From the NCBI RefSeq assembly GCF_018967865.2, contig NZ_JAHLZY020000001.1, positions 248,001-312,000 on the forward strand: DNA of 64,000 nucleotides, in the 5' to 3' direction. The DNA is from Hymenobacter siberiensis (GTDB lineage Bacteria; Bacteroidota; Bacteroidia; Cytophagales; Hymenobacteraceae). Position numbers and translations under genes: made by a program. Below the pieces are notes generated by a model that had not been told where the DNA came from, did no database searches, and saw only the letters and a program-made list of their open reading frames with translations. Of this stretch, positions 22,706 through 31,737 are shown piece after piece (the stretch's first letter is position 1; the number at the start of each line of letters is the position of its first letter).

Positions 22706-23905
22706 CTATTCTACCGCCAGCACCAGCCCCTTCAAATAAGCCCCCTCGGGGTGAAACAAGCTCACCGGATGGTCGGCCGGTTGGGTGAGGCGGTGCAGAA
22801 TACGCGCCGGCCGCCCGGCCTCAATTGCCGCCGCCAGCACCGCGCCCTCAAACAGTTCGGGGCTCACCACTTGTGAGCAACTGAACGTGAACAGCAGCCC
22901 GCCCGGCGCGAGGTGCGCAATGCCAGCCGCGTTCAGGCGCTTATAGCCCATGAGGGCGGCGTGGCGCGCGCCCATATGTTTGGCGTAGGCGGGTGGGTCG
23001 AGCACCAGCAGGTCGTACTCGGCCGAGTGGTTTTTGAGGAAGCCCAGCACGTCATCGGCATAGGCGGCGTGGCGGTCGGCGTGGTTCGAAAGCTCCGCGT
23101 TGCGCTCGGTGAGGGCAATGGCTTTTTTGCTCGAATCGACGGAGTGCACCAGCTCGGCCCCGGCTTCCAGCGCATAAACAGAGAAGCCGCCGGTGTAGCA
23201 GAACGTGTTGAGCACCTTGCGACCGGGCGAGTAGCGGGCCAGTAGGGCGCGGTTGTCGCGCTGGTCGATGAAGAAGCCGGTTTTCTGGCCCGTTTCCCAA
23301 TCCACGGCAAACTGGTGGCCGTTTTCCATCACCAAATGCTCGGTGCCGGTGCTCTCACCAAAGAGGTAGCCGTTTTGGGCATCGGGCACGGCGTTGCCGG
23401 GCACGGTTTCGGCGCTCTTGTCGTAAATGGCGCGCAGCTTGTGGCCGAATACCACTTGCAGGGCCGCCGCAATTTCGGGGCGGGCACGATACATGCCCAC
23501 GCTGTGGGCCTGCACCACGGCCACGTCGCCATACACATCAATGATGAGGCCCGGCAGGCCGTCGCCCTCGGCGTGGATGAGGCGAAATACGTTGGTATCG
23601 GCCGTGCCCGTCAGGGCCAGGCGCTGGCGCAGGGCGTAGGCATTGCCTAGCTTGGCCTCCCAGAATGCGGGCGTGGGCAATTGGGCGTCCTGGCCAAAGT
23701 CCAGCATGCGCACGGCAATGGAGCCGCCGCCCGAGAAATGGCCCACCCCCAGCAGCTCGCCATCAATGGCTTCCACGCGCACGGGGTCGCCCTCCAGGGT
23801 TTCGCCCTGCACGCGGGCAATGGCCCCCGAGAACACCCAGGGGTGGCGGCGGCGTAGGCTGTGGTCTTTTCCGTTTTTGAGGACGATGGTGGCGGGATTT
23901 AGCAT
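22706..23905 (-). CDS. rlmI: 23S rRNA (cytosine-C5)-methyltransferase, RlmI type
   Basis: 399 aa class I methyltransferase with an N-terminal PUA domain (LKNGKDHSLRRRHPWVFSGAI near residue 8-28). The SAM-binding core shows VLNTFCYTGGFSVYALEAGA; the catalytic region contains VLDPPAYAK and the later FTFSCSQVV cysteine. E. coli RlmI makes m5C1962 in 23S rRNA; specificity here is inferred. A TACCTTTG box lies eight bases before the ATG, so the transcript is nearly leaderless. It ends in a strong hairpin before crtD. Confidence 0.9.
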   Translation of the reverse strand: MLNPATIVLKNGKDHSLRRRHPWVFSGAIARVQGETLEGDPVRVEAIDGELLGVGHFSGGGSIAVRMLDFGQDAQLPTPAFWEAKLGNAYALRQRLALTGTADTNVFRLIHAEGDGLPGLIIDVYGDVAVVQAHSVGMYRARPEIAAALQVVFGHKLRAIYDKSAETVPGNAVPDAQNGYLFGESTGTEHLVMENGHQFAVDWETGQKTGFFIDQRDNRALLARYSPGRKVLNTFCYTGGFSVYALEAGAELVHSVDSSKKAIALTERNAELSNHADRHAAYADDVLGFLKNHSAEYDLLVLDPPAYAKHMGARHAALMGYKRLNAAGIAHLAPGGLLFTFSCSQVVSPELFEGAVLAAAIEAGRPARILHRLTQPADHPVSLFHPEGAYLKGLVLAVE

Positions 23906-23912
23906 AGGCCCG

Positions 23913-23920
23913 CAAAGGTA
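23913..23920 (-). promoter_or_regulatory. -7 box (TACCTTTG) of rlmI
   Basis: Exact consensus match on the minus strand, eight bases upstream of the rlmI ATG at 23905; no -33 TTG is obvious. Confidence 0.55.
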
Positions 23921-23944
23921 CGGCCCCGCGCCGGGCCACCCCGC

Positions 23945-24385
23945 CTACCGGAACCAGCGCCGGTAAATAGGCCGCCGCCAGGCAAACTGCGCCCACATGG
24001 CCGGATAAATCAGCGCATCGAGCAGGCGCGAGGCCGTGCGGTACTCCAGGGCATCCACAATCACGCTGCCGCCCTTGGGACCAGGCTGAATAAGATGCCG
24101 GTGCCGCCAGAATCGCAGCGGTGGCGGTAGTATCTGGCCCTCATCTACAAAAAAATGGGTGCCGTCGGGCTGCACACCATCGTCCACAATCAGCGAGGTC
24201 CAGGATAGTCGCTTCACTAGCGTATCAAGCTCGATTTCAACCCGGTCGCCGGTGTGGCAGCCGTCGAAGCGGAGCAGCCGCAGCCGGGGAAAGGGCGGGG
24301 CCAGGGCCACAAATAATTCGCGGGTGAAACCGGCCATCACCACGGCCGGGGACTGCGAAACGGCGGTGCGGAGCGTAACGTGCAT
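23945..24385 (-). CDS. SRPBCC (START-like) fold protein
   Basis: 146 aa, ATG 24385 (MHVTLRTAVSQSPAVVMAGF). The pattern of a first beta strand, two short helices with FTRELFVALAPPFPRLRLLRFDG, then GDRVEIELD and a strand-rich middle ending in a long helix (LLDALIYPAMWAQFAWR) fits the SRPBCC hydrophobic-ligand fold. Members bind lipids or small aromatics; no ligand can be assigned. It lies 40 bp from the TolB-like gene behind it, without a repeat, so they may share a transcript. Confidence 0.75.
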   Translation of the reverse strand: MHVTLRTAVSQSPAVVMAGFTRELFVALAPPFPRLRLLRFDGCHTGDRVEIELDTLVKRLSWTSLIVDDGVQPDGTHFFVDEGQILPPPLRFWRHRHLIQPGPKGGSVIVDALEYRTASRLLDALIYPAMWAQFAWRRPIYRRWFR

Positions 24386-24425
24386 GGTTTGCTAACTCCG
24401 GCCGGCGGTAATTGTTGGCCCGACG

Positions 24426-25566
24426 CTATTTGTAATCGGGCAAAAAGGCGTTGGTGAACAGGCGGGTGCGGTTCCTGCCGTCGAGGTCAGCTGTCCATAC
24501 TTCGGGCGGTGCAACTTCGTCGGTAGTCCGATTCACGAAAATCAAGTGAAATCCATCGGGAGCGAAGCGCGGGGTCAGGTCATTGGTGCCCAAGGTTTTG
24601 CCGCTGTTATTGGTGCCCGATGATAGGTCCACAGGCGTTCCGGTTCCATCGGTGCGGCGGCTGAAAATGCGCGCGTCCTGCTGCCGGCCAGCGGCAGAGT
24701 TGAAGCCTGCTACGTCCCGCGTGTACACAACCGTCAGTCCGTCGATGCTGAAGCTGGGCGAATCGACCCGGCCCGGCAGGTTGCCCACCAGCAGCCGGGA
24801 GTTGGTGCCATCGGTATTGTAGATGTAGAGTTCGGAGTCGAAGATATCCGCGCCCACGGTTTGCACCACCAGGTGGCCGCCGTCTTCGGCCGTCCAGTCG
24901 CACTCGCGGAAGTTGCGGCCGGTGGGCGCGGTGGCCAGTTCTACCCGCCCGGTGCCGTCGCGGTTGATGCGGTAGAGCTTGTCGTTGTGCGCGTAGATGA
25001 AATATGCGCCATCCGGCGACCAGCGGTAGCCCACGCCCCGGTTGTTGTATCCATCCACATCCAGCGTGGTAATCTGGCGTGGGTTCGAGCCGTCGCGATT
25101 CATCGTGTACAGCTGGTATAGGCCCGTAGCATTGGACGTGTACGCAATCAGGTCGCGGGTGGGGCTGAGCTGCGGGGCCGTTTCCACGGTGCTCCCAAAG
25201 GTGAGCTGCACCGGCATAGCAGTACCATCTGCCGAGTAAATGTCGGTGTTGCCCACTACGGTTCGGGCAAACAGGTAGCGGTTAGTAGGAAAGGCAACGG
25301 TCTGAAAACTCCACACCGGACCCCAGGTGCGCCCGCTGGCGCTGCGAAGCCACTGAGTCGGCTCGGAGCAGGAGGCGCAGTGCCTCCTCCATTTTCTGGG
25401 GCGACAGCTGGTTTGGGGCCGAAGCTGGTGCTACGGGCTTGGTTTGGGGCTCCGGCTGGGTGGTTTGGGCATGGCCCGCCGTGGTAGCCAGCAGCAGGCA
25501 AACCAAGCCGCACCATTTCCGCCTAGTGGTTTTCCAACGCGGATGCAGTGCAGAAACAGGAGCCAT
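24426..25566 (-). pseudogene. Exported TolB-like (PD40) beta-propeller protein with apparent frameshift
   Basis: The N-terminal frame (25566 down to 25282) encodes a signal peptide (RKWCGLVCLLLATTAGHAQ) and a Pro/Gln-rich linker to about LLLRADSVASQ. The rest of the protein is in another frame (to 24426): TWGPVWSFQTVAFPTNRYLF followed by PD40/WD-like blades, for example PQLSPTRDLIAYTSN, YRWSPDGAYFIYAHND and PRFAPDGFHLIFVNR. The internal frame has no good start or signal of its own, so I infer that one gene of about 375 aa has a +1 frameshift near 25310-25340. Such periplasmic propellers bind envelope proteins or polymers. A sequencing error is the simplest alternative. Confidence 0.7.
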
Positions 25567-25648
25567 ATATTCAGCGCTGGCCTAAGAGAAGAAACCCTGA
25601 GAGAAGAAAATGGAAAAGCGAATGGCTTTTTTTACGGAAAAAGCCGGG

Positions 25649-25656
25649 CAAAAATA
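25649..25656 (-). promoter_or_regulatory. -7 box (TATTTTTG) of the TolB-like gene
   Basis: Consensus match on the minus strand about 80 bp upstream of the ATG at 25566. Immediately downstream a hairpin, GGCTTTTT/AAAAAGCC (25625-25646), would form in the leader RNA. Confidence 0.5.
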
Positions 25657-25705
25657 TGCTTAAAAGTAAATTGAAAACGGGAATGATTAAATAAAATCTG
25701 CTCAC

Positions 25706-28684
25706 TTACCCCAGCAGTTCCTCAATATCCTCCCGCGTGAGGTGCTTAATCACGGTCTCGTCGGTAGCGATGAGCTCGCTCACCAGGGCCAGCTTGCGGC
25801 GTTGCAGGGCCAGGATTTTTTCCTCAACCGTGCCCTGCGTGATGAACTTGTAGGTGAACACCGGGCGCTGCTGGCCAATGCGGTGGGCGCGGTCCACGGC
25901 TTGGGCTTCCACGGCCGGGTTCCACCACGGGTCTAGAATGAAGACGTAGTCGGCGGCGGTAAGGTTGAGACCCACGCCGCCGGCTTTTAGGCTGATGAGG
26001 AAGATTTTCAACTCTTCCGTTTCCTGAAAACGGGCTACTTCGGCGGGCCGGTCGCGGGTCGCGCCGTCGAGGTAAGCGTAGGGCATCTGCCGTTCATCGA
26101 GCGCGGCACGTACTAGGGATAAATGCTGTACGAATTGGCTGAATACCAATACCTTGTGCCCTTCGGCCACTACGTTGCGAAGCATGCGCAGCACTTCGCG
26201 CAGCTTGCCCGACTCGTGGACGTAGTTTTCGTCGGCCAAGCGCGGGTGATTGGCAATTTGCCGCAGCCGGGTTAAGCCCTGCAATAGCAGAAACTGGGTG
26301 CTGGCCGGACCGTGCTCATCGAGGTTGCGCAGGATTTTGTTGCGGTAGAAGCTCTTGGTTTCCTCGTAGGCGTGGGCCTGCTCTTCCGTCATCTGACAGT
26401 AGCTGAGCTGCTCCGTTTTGGCAGGCAATTCTTTAGCCACCTGGGCTTTGTGCCGCCGTAGGATAAACGGCTTAATGAGCGCGTGCAGGCGGCGCGTGCG
26501 GCCTTCGTCCTGGTCTTTCTCGATGGGCTTGAGGAATTCCTTGCGGAAAAATGCCTGCGTGCCCAGCAAGCCCGGGTTGATGAAGGACATCTGCGACCAC
26601 AAATCCATCGTGCTGTTTTCCACGGGCGTACCCGTGAGAATGAGCCGGTGCTTGGAGTGCAGCTGCCGCACGGCCTGCGAGGTGGTACTCGACGGGTTTT
26701 TGATGGCCTGCGACTCGTCCAGAATCACGTAGTCGAACTTGTAGCCGGCCAGCAGCTCCGTATCCAGTCGCACGATGCCGTAGCTGGTCAGCACTACATC
26801 ATAATCGGCGAAGCGGTCAGGGTTTTTGTCGCGGTAGGTGCCGGTGTAGGCCAGCACGCGTAGCTCGGGGGTGAACTTCTGGGCTTCGTTCAGCCAGTTG
26901 AAAACCAGGGAGGTAGGTAGTACCAGTAGCGACGCAGCTCCTTGAGCCTCGCCACTTTCGCGGCGGTGCTGGAGCATGGCCAGCGTTTGGATGGTTTTGC
27001 CAAGCCCCATATCGTCGGCCAGGCAGCCGCCGAAATGGTAGTCCTGCACGAAGCGCAGCCAGTTGTAGCCGGCTTTCTGGTAGGGGCGCAGCTCGCCGAG
27101 GAAGCCTACAGGCAGCGGGTGGTCCTCCACTTCGGCAAAGTCGCGGAGCTTTTCCAGCTTGCGGCCCATGCGCACGGTGGCCAGTTCATTGCTTTGCAGG
27201 TCGGCCACCAGGGCTAGGTGGTGGCGGCGCAGATTAAGGCCGTCCTCGGTTTCTTCGCCGAAGGCAAACAGCTCCAGGTAGTCCGTAAACCACTCGTCGG
27301 GGATGATGGCAATCTGGCCATTGGGCAGCTTGAACTCGCGCCGGCGTTGCAGAATGTGCCCCCGCAGCCGGATAAACGGCACTTCGATGTCACCAAAGCG
27401 CACCGTGCCGCGCACGTCAAACCAGTCGCCGGCTTCCTGAATGCCCACCTGCACGCTGGTCGGGCCGATGAAGTAATTCTTGGTGGCCGTAGCGGCGGCT
27501 TCCACCGTGTAGCCCAGCTCGGCAAGGGCGGGGGAGTTGTCGTGCAGCCATTTAAAGGCCTCGGCCTTGGGCAGTGAGCCGTGGCCATTGGCCACGGTGA
27601 GCCGGCGCGTCTGCAGCTCATCTACGGTGGCCTGTTCTTGCTCGGGGCTGCGCAGCAGGCGGTGGAACACGTAGCTGTCGGCCGTCTTTTCGAGGTGCAC
27701 GCTCACGGGCTTGCTGGCACCCAGCGGCATGAGGTGTGGGCCGTAGCGGAAGCTCAGCTCGAAATGAATCTGTTCGGTTTCGGCTCCGGTGAGCAGGGGC
27801 GCAACGGGTTTGGGCAGCGGGATGCGGCCCCGGCGCGGCGGGCCAGGTGGGCGCACTGGTGCTTCGGGCGCGGGCAAAGCCGGCTGCGCATCGCTGAACG
27901 TGAGCCGGGGCCGCGCTACGTAGCGCTCCGACCGAATGTCGAAGCCCCGGGCGTGCACCTCAAACGACTCCATGAGCGGGGCCACGAATTTCTGGAAATA
28001 GCTTTCCTCCACCTGCCGGGGCACCACGATGAATTTTTTCTTCAAAAACGGCAGGAGCTTGCGGCCGTCCACCTCGGTGCGGAAGGAGTAGAGCAGGTCG
28101 TTGAGCAGCAGCCAGGCCGGCTGCAGGCAGACTAGTACCGCGTCTTTGTGCTGAAAATCAAGCTTCTGGCCCTGGTACTGGATGGTGGGGAAGTAGTGGG
28201 TGCCTTCCTCGTTGCGGCGAAAGTGAAACAGGATGGATGCCTTGGCCGGGGCGAGGGCAATTTCCTTCCACGTTGGCTCGCCATCGCGGCCCATAATGAA
28301 GACCTGCTTGCCCGCCAGGCGCGCCAGAATACCGGCCATGCGCGTTTGCACGTGCTTGGAAATGAGCTCCTGAAGTGGTTTGTCGCCCTTTTCGGCGTTG
28401 TAAGTCTTGAGGAAAAACTCGGCCGTGGCAATTTTGCGGGGCCAGAATTCCTTCACCACGGCTTCCTGCTGAATGTGGTCGCAGAGTTCGACCAGCTCAA
28501 AGTCAGTGGCATCGAGACCGGCGGCAAACTCGTGGGCATTTTTCCCCGAAACGGTTTGGTGCTGAAGGGTTAGCTGGCCGCGGGGGCCTAGCTGGACCAC
28601 GTAGGCCGCAAACAGGTGGCCCAGGAACTCATGTTCGAAGAGCGAGTAGACGATTTGAAACGGTTCTGCGGTAGATACTTTCAT
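25706..28684 (-). CDS. SNF2/RapA-family DNA-dependent ATPase (helicase-like)
   Basis: 992 aa. The N-terminal 500 residues have no enzymatic motif and are of the type found in bacterial SNF2 proteins. The two RecA-like lobes follow: Walker A in LADDMGLGKTIQTLAML (about 555), Walker B as VILDESQAIKN (about 655, DESQ in place of DEAH), LTGTPVEN, then lobe 2 with VFSQFVQHL, YAYLDGATRD, ISLKAGGVGLNL and DRAHRIGQQRPVF. These proteins move on double-stranded DNA and remodel protein-DNA complexes, as RapA does with stalled RNA polymerase. It is transcribed alone or as the second gene after the FtsX-like gene, 130 bp apart. Intact and full length. Confidence 0.93.
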   Translation of the reverse strand: MKVSTAEPFQIVYSLFEHEFLGHLFAAYVVQLGPRGQLTLQHQTVSGKNAHEFAAGLDATDFELVELCDHIQQEAVVKEFWPRKIATAEFFLKTYNAEKGDKPLQELISKHVQTRMAGILARLAGKQVFIMGRDGEPTWKEIALAPAKASILFHFRRNEEGTHYFPTIQYQGQKLDFQHKDAVLVCLQPAWLLLNDLLYSFRTEVDGRKLLPFLKKKFIVVPRQVEESYFQKFVAPLMESFEVHARGFDIRSERYVARPRLTFSDAQPALPAPEAPVRPPGPPRRGRIPLPKPVAPLLTGAETEQIHFELSFRYGPHLMPLGASKPVSVHLEKTADSYVFHRLLRSPEQEQATVDELQTRRLTVANGHGSLPKAEAFKWLHDNSPALAELGYTVEAAATATKNYFIGPTSVQVGIQEAGDWFDVRGTVRFGDIEVPFIRLRGHILQRRREFKLPNGQIAIIPDEWFTDYLELFAFGEETEDGLNLRRHHLALVADLQSNELATVRMGRKLEKLRDFAEVEDHPLPVGFLGELRPYQKAGYNWLRFVQDYHFGGCLADDMGLGKTIQTLAMLQHRRESGEAQGAASLLVLPTSLVFNWLNEAQKFTPELRVLAYTGTYRDKNPDRFADYDVVLTSYGIVRLDTELLAGYKFDYVILDESQAIKNPSSTTSQAVRQLHSKHRLILTGTPVENSTMDLWSQMSFINPGLLGTQAFFRKEFLKPIEKDQDEGRTRRLHALIKPFILRRHKAQVAKELPAKTEQLSYCQMTEEQAHAYEETKSFYRNKILRNLDEHGPASTQFLLLQGLTRLRQIANHPRLADENYVHESGKLREVLRMLRNVVAEGHKVLVFSQFVQHLSLVRAALDERQMPYAYLDGATRDRPAEVARFQETEELKIFLISLKAGGVGLNLTAADYVFILDPWWNPAVEAQAVDRAHRIGQQRPVFTYKFITQGTVEEKILALQRRKLALVSELIATDETVIKHLTREDIEELLG

Positions 28685-28814
28685 AGCTGGGCACGCGGAA
28701 GGCGCAAGGTAGGGCAGAAAGCGTAAAATTGGTATAGTAGCGCTTTTCTGCCAGGAGCGAATGCCATGTTCTTACGCCAGAAAATCACCGGAGATGACCA
28801 AAAGTCGATAAACG

Positions 28815-30047
28815 CTATAAATTATCTCGCAAGTCCAACTTGCTTGCATTCAGGGCCGGGCGTATGCTCACGGCCAAGGTGATGACGATAATGGACACGC
28901 ACGTAAAAATCAGGTCCGAGGCCTGCATTTTTACCGGGTAAGCGTCTACCACGCTCGTGGCCATGCCCATGCTCACGAAGCCAAACTGCTGTTGCAGCCA
29001 GCACAGCGTGACGCCCAGAATGAGCCCGGTGGCCGCGCCCACCAGCGCCACAATGGCCCCCACGTACAGGAAGGTGCGCCGAACCGTTTTCTGGCTCGCA
29101 CCCATGGCCAGCAGCACCGAGATATCCTTTTTCTTGTCGATTACCAGCATCGAGAGCGAGAAAAAGATATTGAGCGAGGCGATGAGCAGGATGAGCGTGA
29201 AGGTGATGAACACAAACAGCTTCTCCACTTTAATGGCCTTGAACAGGCTGACGTGCTGCTCGTCGGAATCCTGCACTTTGAAATCGGGCCCCAGCAGCTT
29301 GCGCACCTGCTTTTTCACCTTTTCGATTTCGAAGCTCTGGCCCACCTTCACGTAGAGGGCCGTGCGGCGGGTGCCGTAGCCCAGCAGGCGCTGGGCAAAA
29401 GTGAGGGGCACAAAAATGTAGCTGTCGTCGATGTGCTGCTCGATGAGGAAAACGCCACCGGCCGTCAGGTTTTGCTCGTTGAAGGCGTTTTCGGGGTTGA
29501 AGTCGAGGGTTTTTTTGCCGGGCGTGTTGCGCGGGTACAGCAGGCGCATGGGCGCCAGGCGGTTATTCAGGGTAATGCTGAGCTCGTGCTGCACGCCGGC
29601 CCCCACCAGGGCCAGCTCCAGGCTGTCGCGGCGCAGGCGGTGGTCGCCCTCGCGGATGTTGGCATCAATCTGGCTCTGACCGAAGTAGTTATCACTCAGG
29701 CCGCGCATTTTCACCACCATCTGGCGGTCGTGGTATTGCAGCAGGGCATTGTCTTCGATTACCTCCGTGAGCAGGGCCACGCCGGGGGTGTTTTCCAGCT
29801 TCATCAGGAAGGTGCGGTCCACGTCGAAGGCTTTGCCCTTGGTGGCGGAGATGACGAGGTTGGGGTCGGACTTGCCGTAGAGCGTGCGCACCAAATCCTC
29901 CAGCCCATTGAACACCGAGAGCACGATAATCAGCGCCATGGTGCCCACCGCCACCCCAATCATCGAAATGTTGGAGATGATGGTGATGATGTTGCGCTTA
30001 TTCTTGGACCGAAAGTAGCGCCGGGCAATGAGGATGGGGACGTTCAT
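28815..30047 (-). CDS. FtsX/LolCE-type ABC transporter permease
   Basis: 410 aa membrane subunit of a MacB-like ABC system. One N-terminal membrane helix (NIITIISNISMIGVAVGTMALI region), a large periplasmic domain (about 50-260), and three C-terminal helices with the FtsX pattern DKKKDISVLLAMGASQKTVRRTF between the first and second. In Bacteroidota such permeases resemble LolC/LolE, which release lipoproteins from the inner membrane; with lnt and many lipoproteins in the window that role is plausible, but the ATPase gene is not adjacent. Start ATG 30047 (MNVPILIARRYFRSKNKRN) is the normal family start. Confidence 0.88.
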   Translation of the reverse strand: MNVPILIARRYFRSKNKRNIITIISNISMIGVAVGTMALIIVLSVFNGLEDLVRTLYGKSDPNLVISATKGKAFDVDRTFLMKLENTPGVALLTEVIEDNALLQYHDRQMVVKMRGLSDNYFGQSQIDANIREGDHRLRRDSLELALVGAGVQHELSITLNNRLAPMRLLYPRNTPGKKTLDFNPENAFNEQNLTAGGVFLIEQHIDDSYIFVPLTFAQRLLGYGTRRTALYVKVGQSFEIEKVKKQVRKLLGPDFKVQDSDEQHVSLFKAIKVEKLFVFITFTLILLIASLNIFFSLSMLVIDKKKDISVLLAMGASQKTVRRTFLYVGAIVALVGAATGLILGVTLCWLQQQFGFVSMGMATSVVDAYPVKMQASDLIFTCVSIIVITLAVSIRPALNASKLDLRDNL

Positions 30048-30216
30048 AAATCACGGACTCGTCGGGTAGGTCACGGATTATCCGGATGGGGCAGACGGCT
30101 CCTGCGTGGGTTTTATCGGGGCGCTTTACGGGGTTAGCGTTCGGAAAGCTAAGGCAAAATGCGGGTTAAACGGTAACGAGCACAAATTCAGGTGGTTTGC
30201 CCGCTTGTGTTACGGC

Positions 30217-31026
30217 TTACTTCCAGGCTTTCACGATGAGGCCGGTGCCGGAGTCGTGCACCGTGCGGGCATCGAGCCAGTTCAGCAGCAGGCAGAACGG
30301 GAACGTGATGAGGTAGTAGAACGGCAGCACGATGAAAAACAGGCGCGACTTGCCCAGCATCAGAATGGGGTATTTCATGCTGAGGCGCCACGAAATCTGG
30401 CCCGGCTCACCGTAAGCATAGCGGGCCTCGATGCGCTCGAAACCGGCGGTGCGCAGCTTCTGCTGAATCTCGCGAATGTTGTAGCCGTCGCGCACGTGCT
30501 CTTCGATGAAGCTGGTTTCGCCGTCGTCGTGCACGTCGGAGCCGCCCTGGTCGCTGGGGGTCGAAATCAGTAGCATGCCGCCGTCCTTCAGCGAAGCGTG
30601 AATATTGCGGAACACCTCCACATCTTCCAGAATATGCTCCATCACATCGACGGACAGGGCCAGGTCAAAAGAGTTGGGCTCCTGATAGAGCACCAAATCC
30701 TGCACGGCAAACTGCACGTTCTTGCGGCCAATCTGCTGGAAAAAACGGTTAGAATCGGCTACCTGGTCGTCCTTCACGTCCACGGCCAGGATGTTCCATT
30801 TCGCGCTCAGCCCGCTCAGCCAGTACGTGTACTGCCCGTAACCGGAGCCGGCATCGAGGATGTTCAGCGGCTCCTGGGTGCGGCCCTTGGCCCAGCGGCG
30901 CAGCTCGCGGTGCACGTGCCAGGTACGCAGCAGCAGTAAATCGAGCAGGTGGTAGAACAGCCGGCGCAGCCACGGCGTGCGGTTGAATACCTGGCCGAGC
31001 GTCTTCTTAATCGGGTCGTAGTACAA
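30217..31026 (-). CDS. Class I SAM-dependent methyltransferase
   Basis: 269 aa from TTG 31026 (MYYDPIKKTLGQVFN), chosen because the family start keeps YDPIKK and no ATG precedes the fold. SAM-binding motif I is ILDAGSGYGQYTYWL, the acidic residue after strand 2 is in ILAVDVKDDQV, and motif post-I/II is DLALSVDVMEHILED. The C-terminal 70 residues contain a hydrophobic stretch (FFIVLPFYYLITFPFCLLLNWL), suggesting membrane association, as in methyltransferases of lipid or surface-sugar pathways. The substrate is unknown. It follows a repeat overlapping the rbfA stop. Confidence 0.85.
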   Translation of the reverse strand: MYYDPIKKTLGQVFNRTPWLRRLFYHLLDLLLLRTWHVHRELRRWAKGRTQEPLNILDAGSGYGQYTYWLSGLSAKWNILAVDVKDDQVADSNRFFQQIGRKNVQFAVQDLVLYQEPNSFDLALSVDVMEHILEDVEVFRNIHASLKDGGMLLISTPSDQGGSDVHDDGETSFIEEHVRDGYNIREIQQKLRTAGFERIEARYAYGEPGQISWRLSMKYPILMLGKSRLFFIVLPFYYLITFPFCLLLNWLDARTVHDSGTGLIVKAWK

Positions 31027-31027
31027 A

Positions 31028-31135
31028 GTGGTGAACTAGTGAAATAGTGAAATAGTGAGTAGTGAGTTGGCGAGGTTGATGTGCTGACCGAGTGCAGGCA
31101 CTTCAACCTCACCAACTCACCATTTCACTACTCGC
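31028..31135. repeat. Class C inverted repeat (GTGAAATA words) overlapping the rbfA stop
   Basis: The left arm repeats TAGTGAAATAGTGAAATAGT (31037 on) and ends GAGTTGGCGAGGTTGA; the right arm (31104-31135) is the complement, TCAACCTCACCAACTCACCA and so on. The rbfA stop codon (31128-31130) lies inside the right arm. Confidence 0.85.
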
Positions 31136-31550
31136 CTTTGAATAAACGCGGGCGGGTGGGCTTTTCCTCATCGTTCGTAGCGTCGTCCTTCGGCGCGGCT
31201 GGAATGTCGAGCGTGCCCAGTACCTCGTCCATGTGGGCGGCGTAGGCGGCGCTATCGTCGTGGAAAAAGATGAGCTCGGGCACCACGCGAGCCGTTTTGC
31301 GAATGCGCTTGGCCAGGGCATGGCGGATTTCCTTGGCGTTGTCACGCACTATTTCGATGCGCTCGTTGGCATCGTTGCCCAGCAGCAGGCTCAGGTACAC
31401 GCGGGCCTGGCCCAGGTCGGGCGTCACCTTCACCATGCTGATGCTGGGGGCCATTCCGCCCCCGAACAGGTGCGGCAGGTCGCGCTGCAATACGGCTGCC
31501 AGCTCCTGCTGGAGCAGGCTGGCCATTTTTTGTTGTCTTTTGCTATCCAT
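31128..31550 (-). CDS. rbfA: 30S ribosome-binding factor A
   Basis: 140 aa from ATG 31550 (MDSKRQQKMASLLQQ). A KH-like fold factor that helps mature the 5' end of 16S rRNA and assemble the 30S subunit. The family pattern is seen in MASLLQQELAAVLQR, VSITKVxxSPDL-type text as ISMVKVTPDLGQARVYLSL, and the C-terminal ARVVPELIFFHDDSAAYAAHMDEVL (cut here in family terms: R-xVPxL-F-D-S). A -7 box at 31560-31567 rules out the upstream in-frame start at 31562. The tail after residue 115 (AAPKDDATNDEEKPTRPRLF) is disordered. Its end lies in a repeat arm. Confidence 0.92.
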   Translation of the reverse strand: MDSKRQQKMASLLQQELAAVLQRDLPHLFGGGMAPSISMVKVTPDLGQARVYLSLLLGNDANERIEIVRDNAKEIRHALAKRIRKTARVVPELIFFHDDSAAYAAHMDEVLGTLDIPAAPKDDATNDEEKPTRPRLFKGE

Positions 31551-31559
31551 AATGACTGG

Positions 31560-31567
31560 CAAAGGTA
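31560..31567 (-). promoter_or_regulatory. -7 box (TACCTTTG) of rbfA
   Basis: Consensus match on the minus strand ten bases upstream of ATG 31550, implying a nearly leaderless mRNA. Confidence 0.6.
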
Positions 31568-31574
31568 CGAGGTG

Positions 31575-31735
31575 TTTTTAGGGTGTGAGGGTGTGAGGGT
31601 AGGAGGGTAGGGGGGATGGGGGCCGGAAGGCATAAAAAGAATAGCTGTCAGCGTTGGGGTCGCACAATACCTTTGCGCCACCCTCGCATCCTTATACCCT
31701 CCTACCCCCACACCTTCTTACCCTCATACCCTAAC
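31575..31735. repeat. Class C inverted repeat (GTGAGGGT words)
   Basis: The left arm (31575-31620) reads TTAGGGTGTGAGGGTGTGAG and GGTAGGAGGGTAGGG; the right arm (31685-31735) is its imperfect complement ending ACCCTCATACCCTAA, three bases before the GTG start at 31738. The loop contains the -7 box of the next gene. Confidence 0.8.
31668..31675 (+). promoter_or_regulatory. -7 box (TACCTTTG) inside a repeat loop
   Basis: Consensus match 62 bp upstream of the membrane protein gene at 31738. The transcript would begin inside the inverted repeat, so only the right arm would be transcribed. Confidence 0.55.
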
Positions 31736-31737
31736 GA

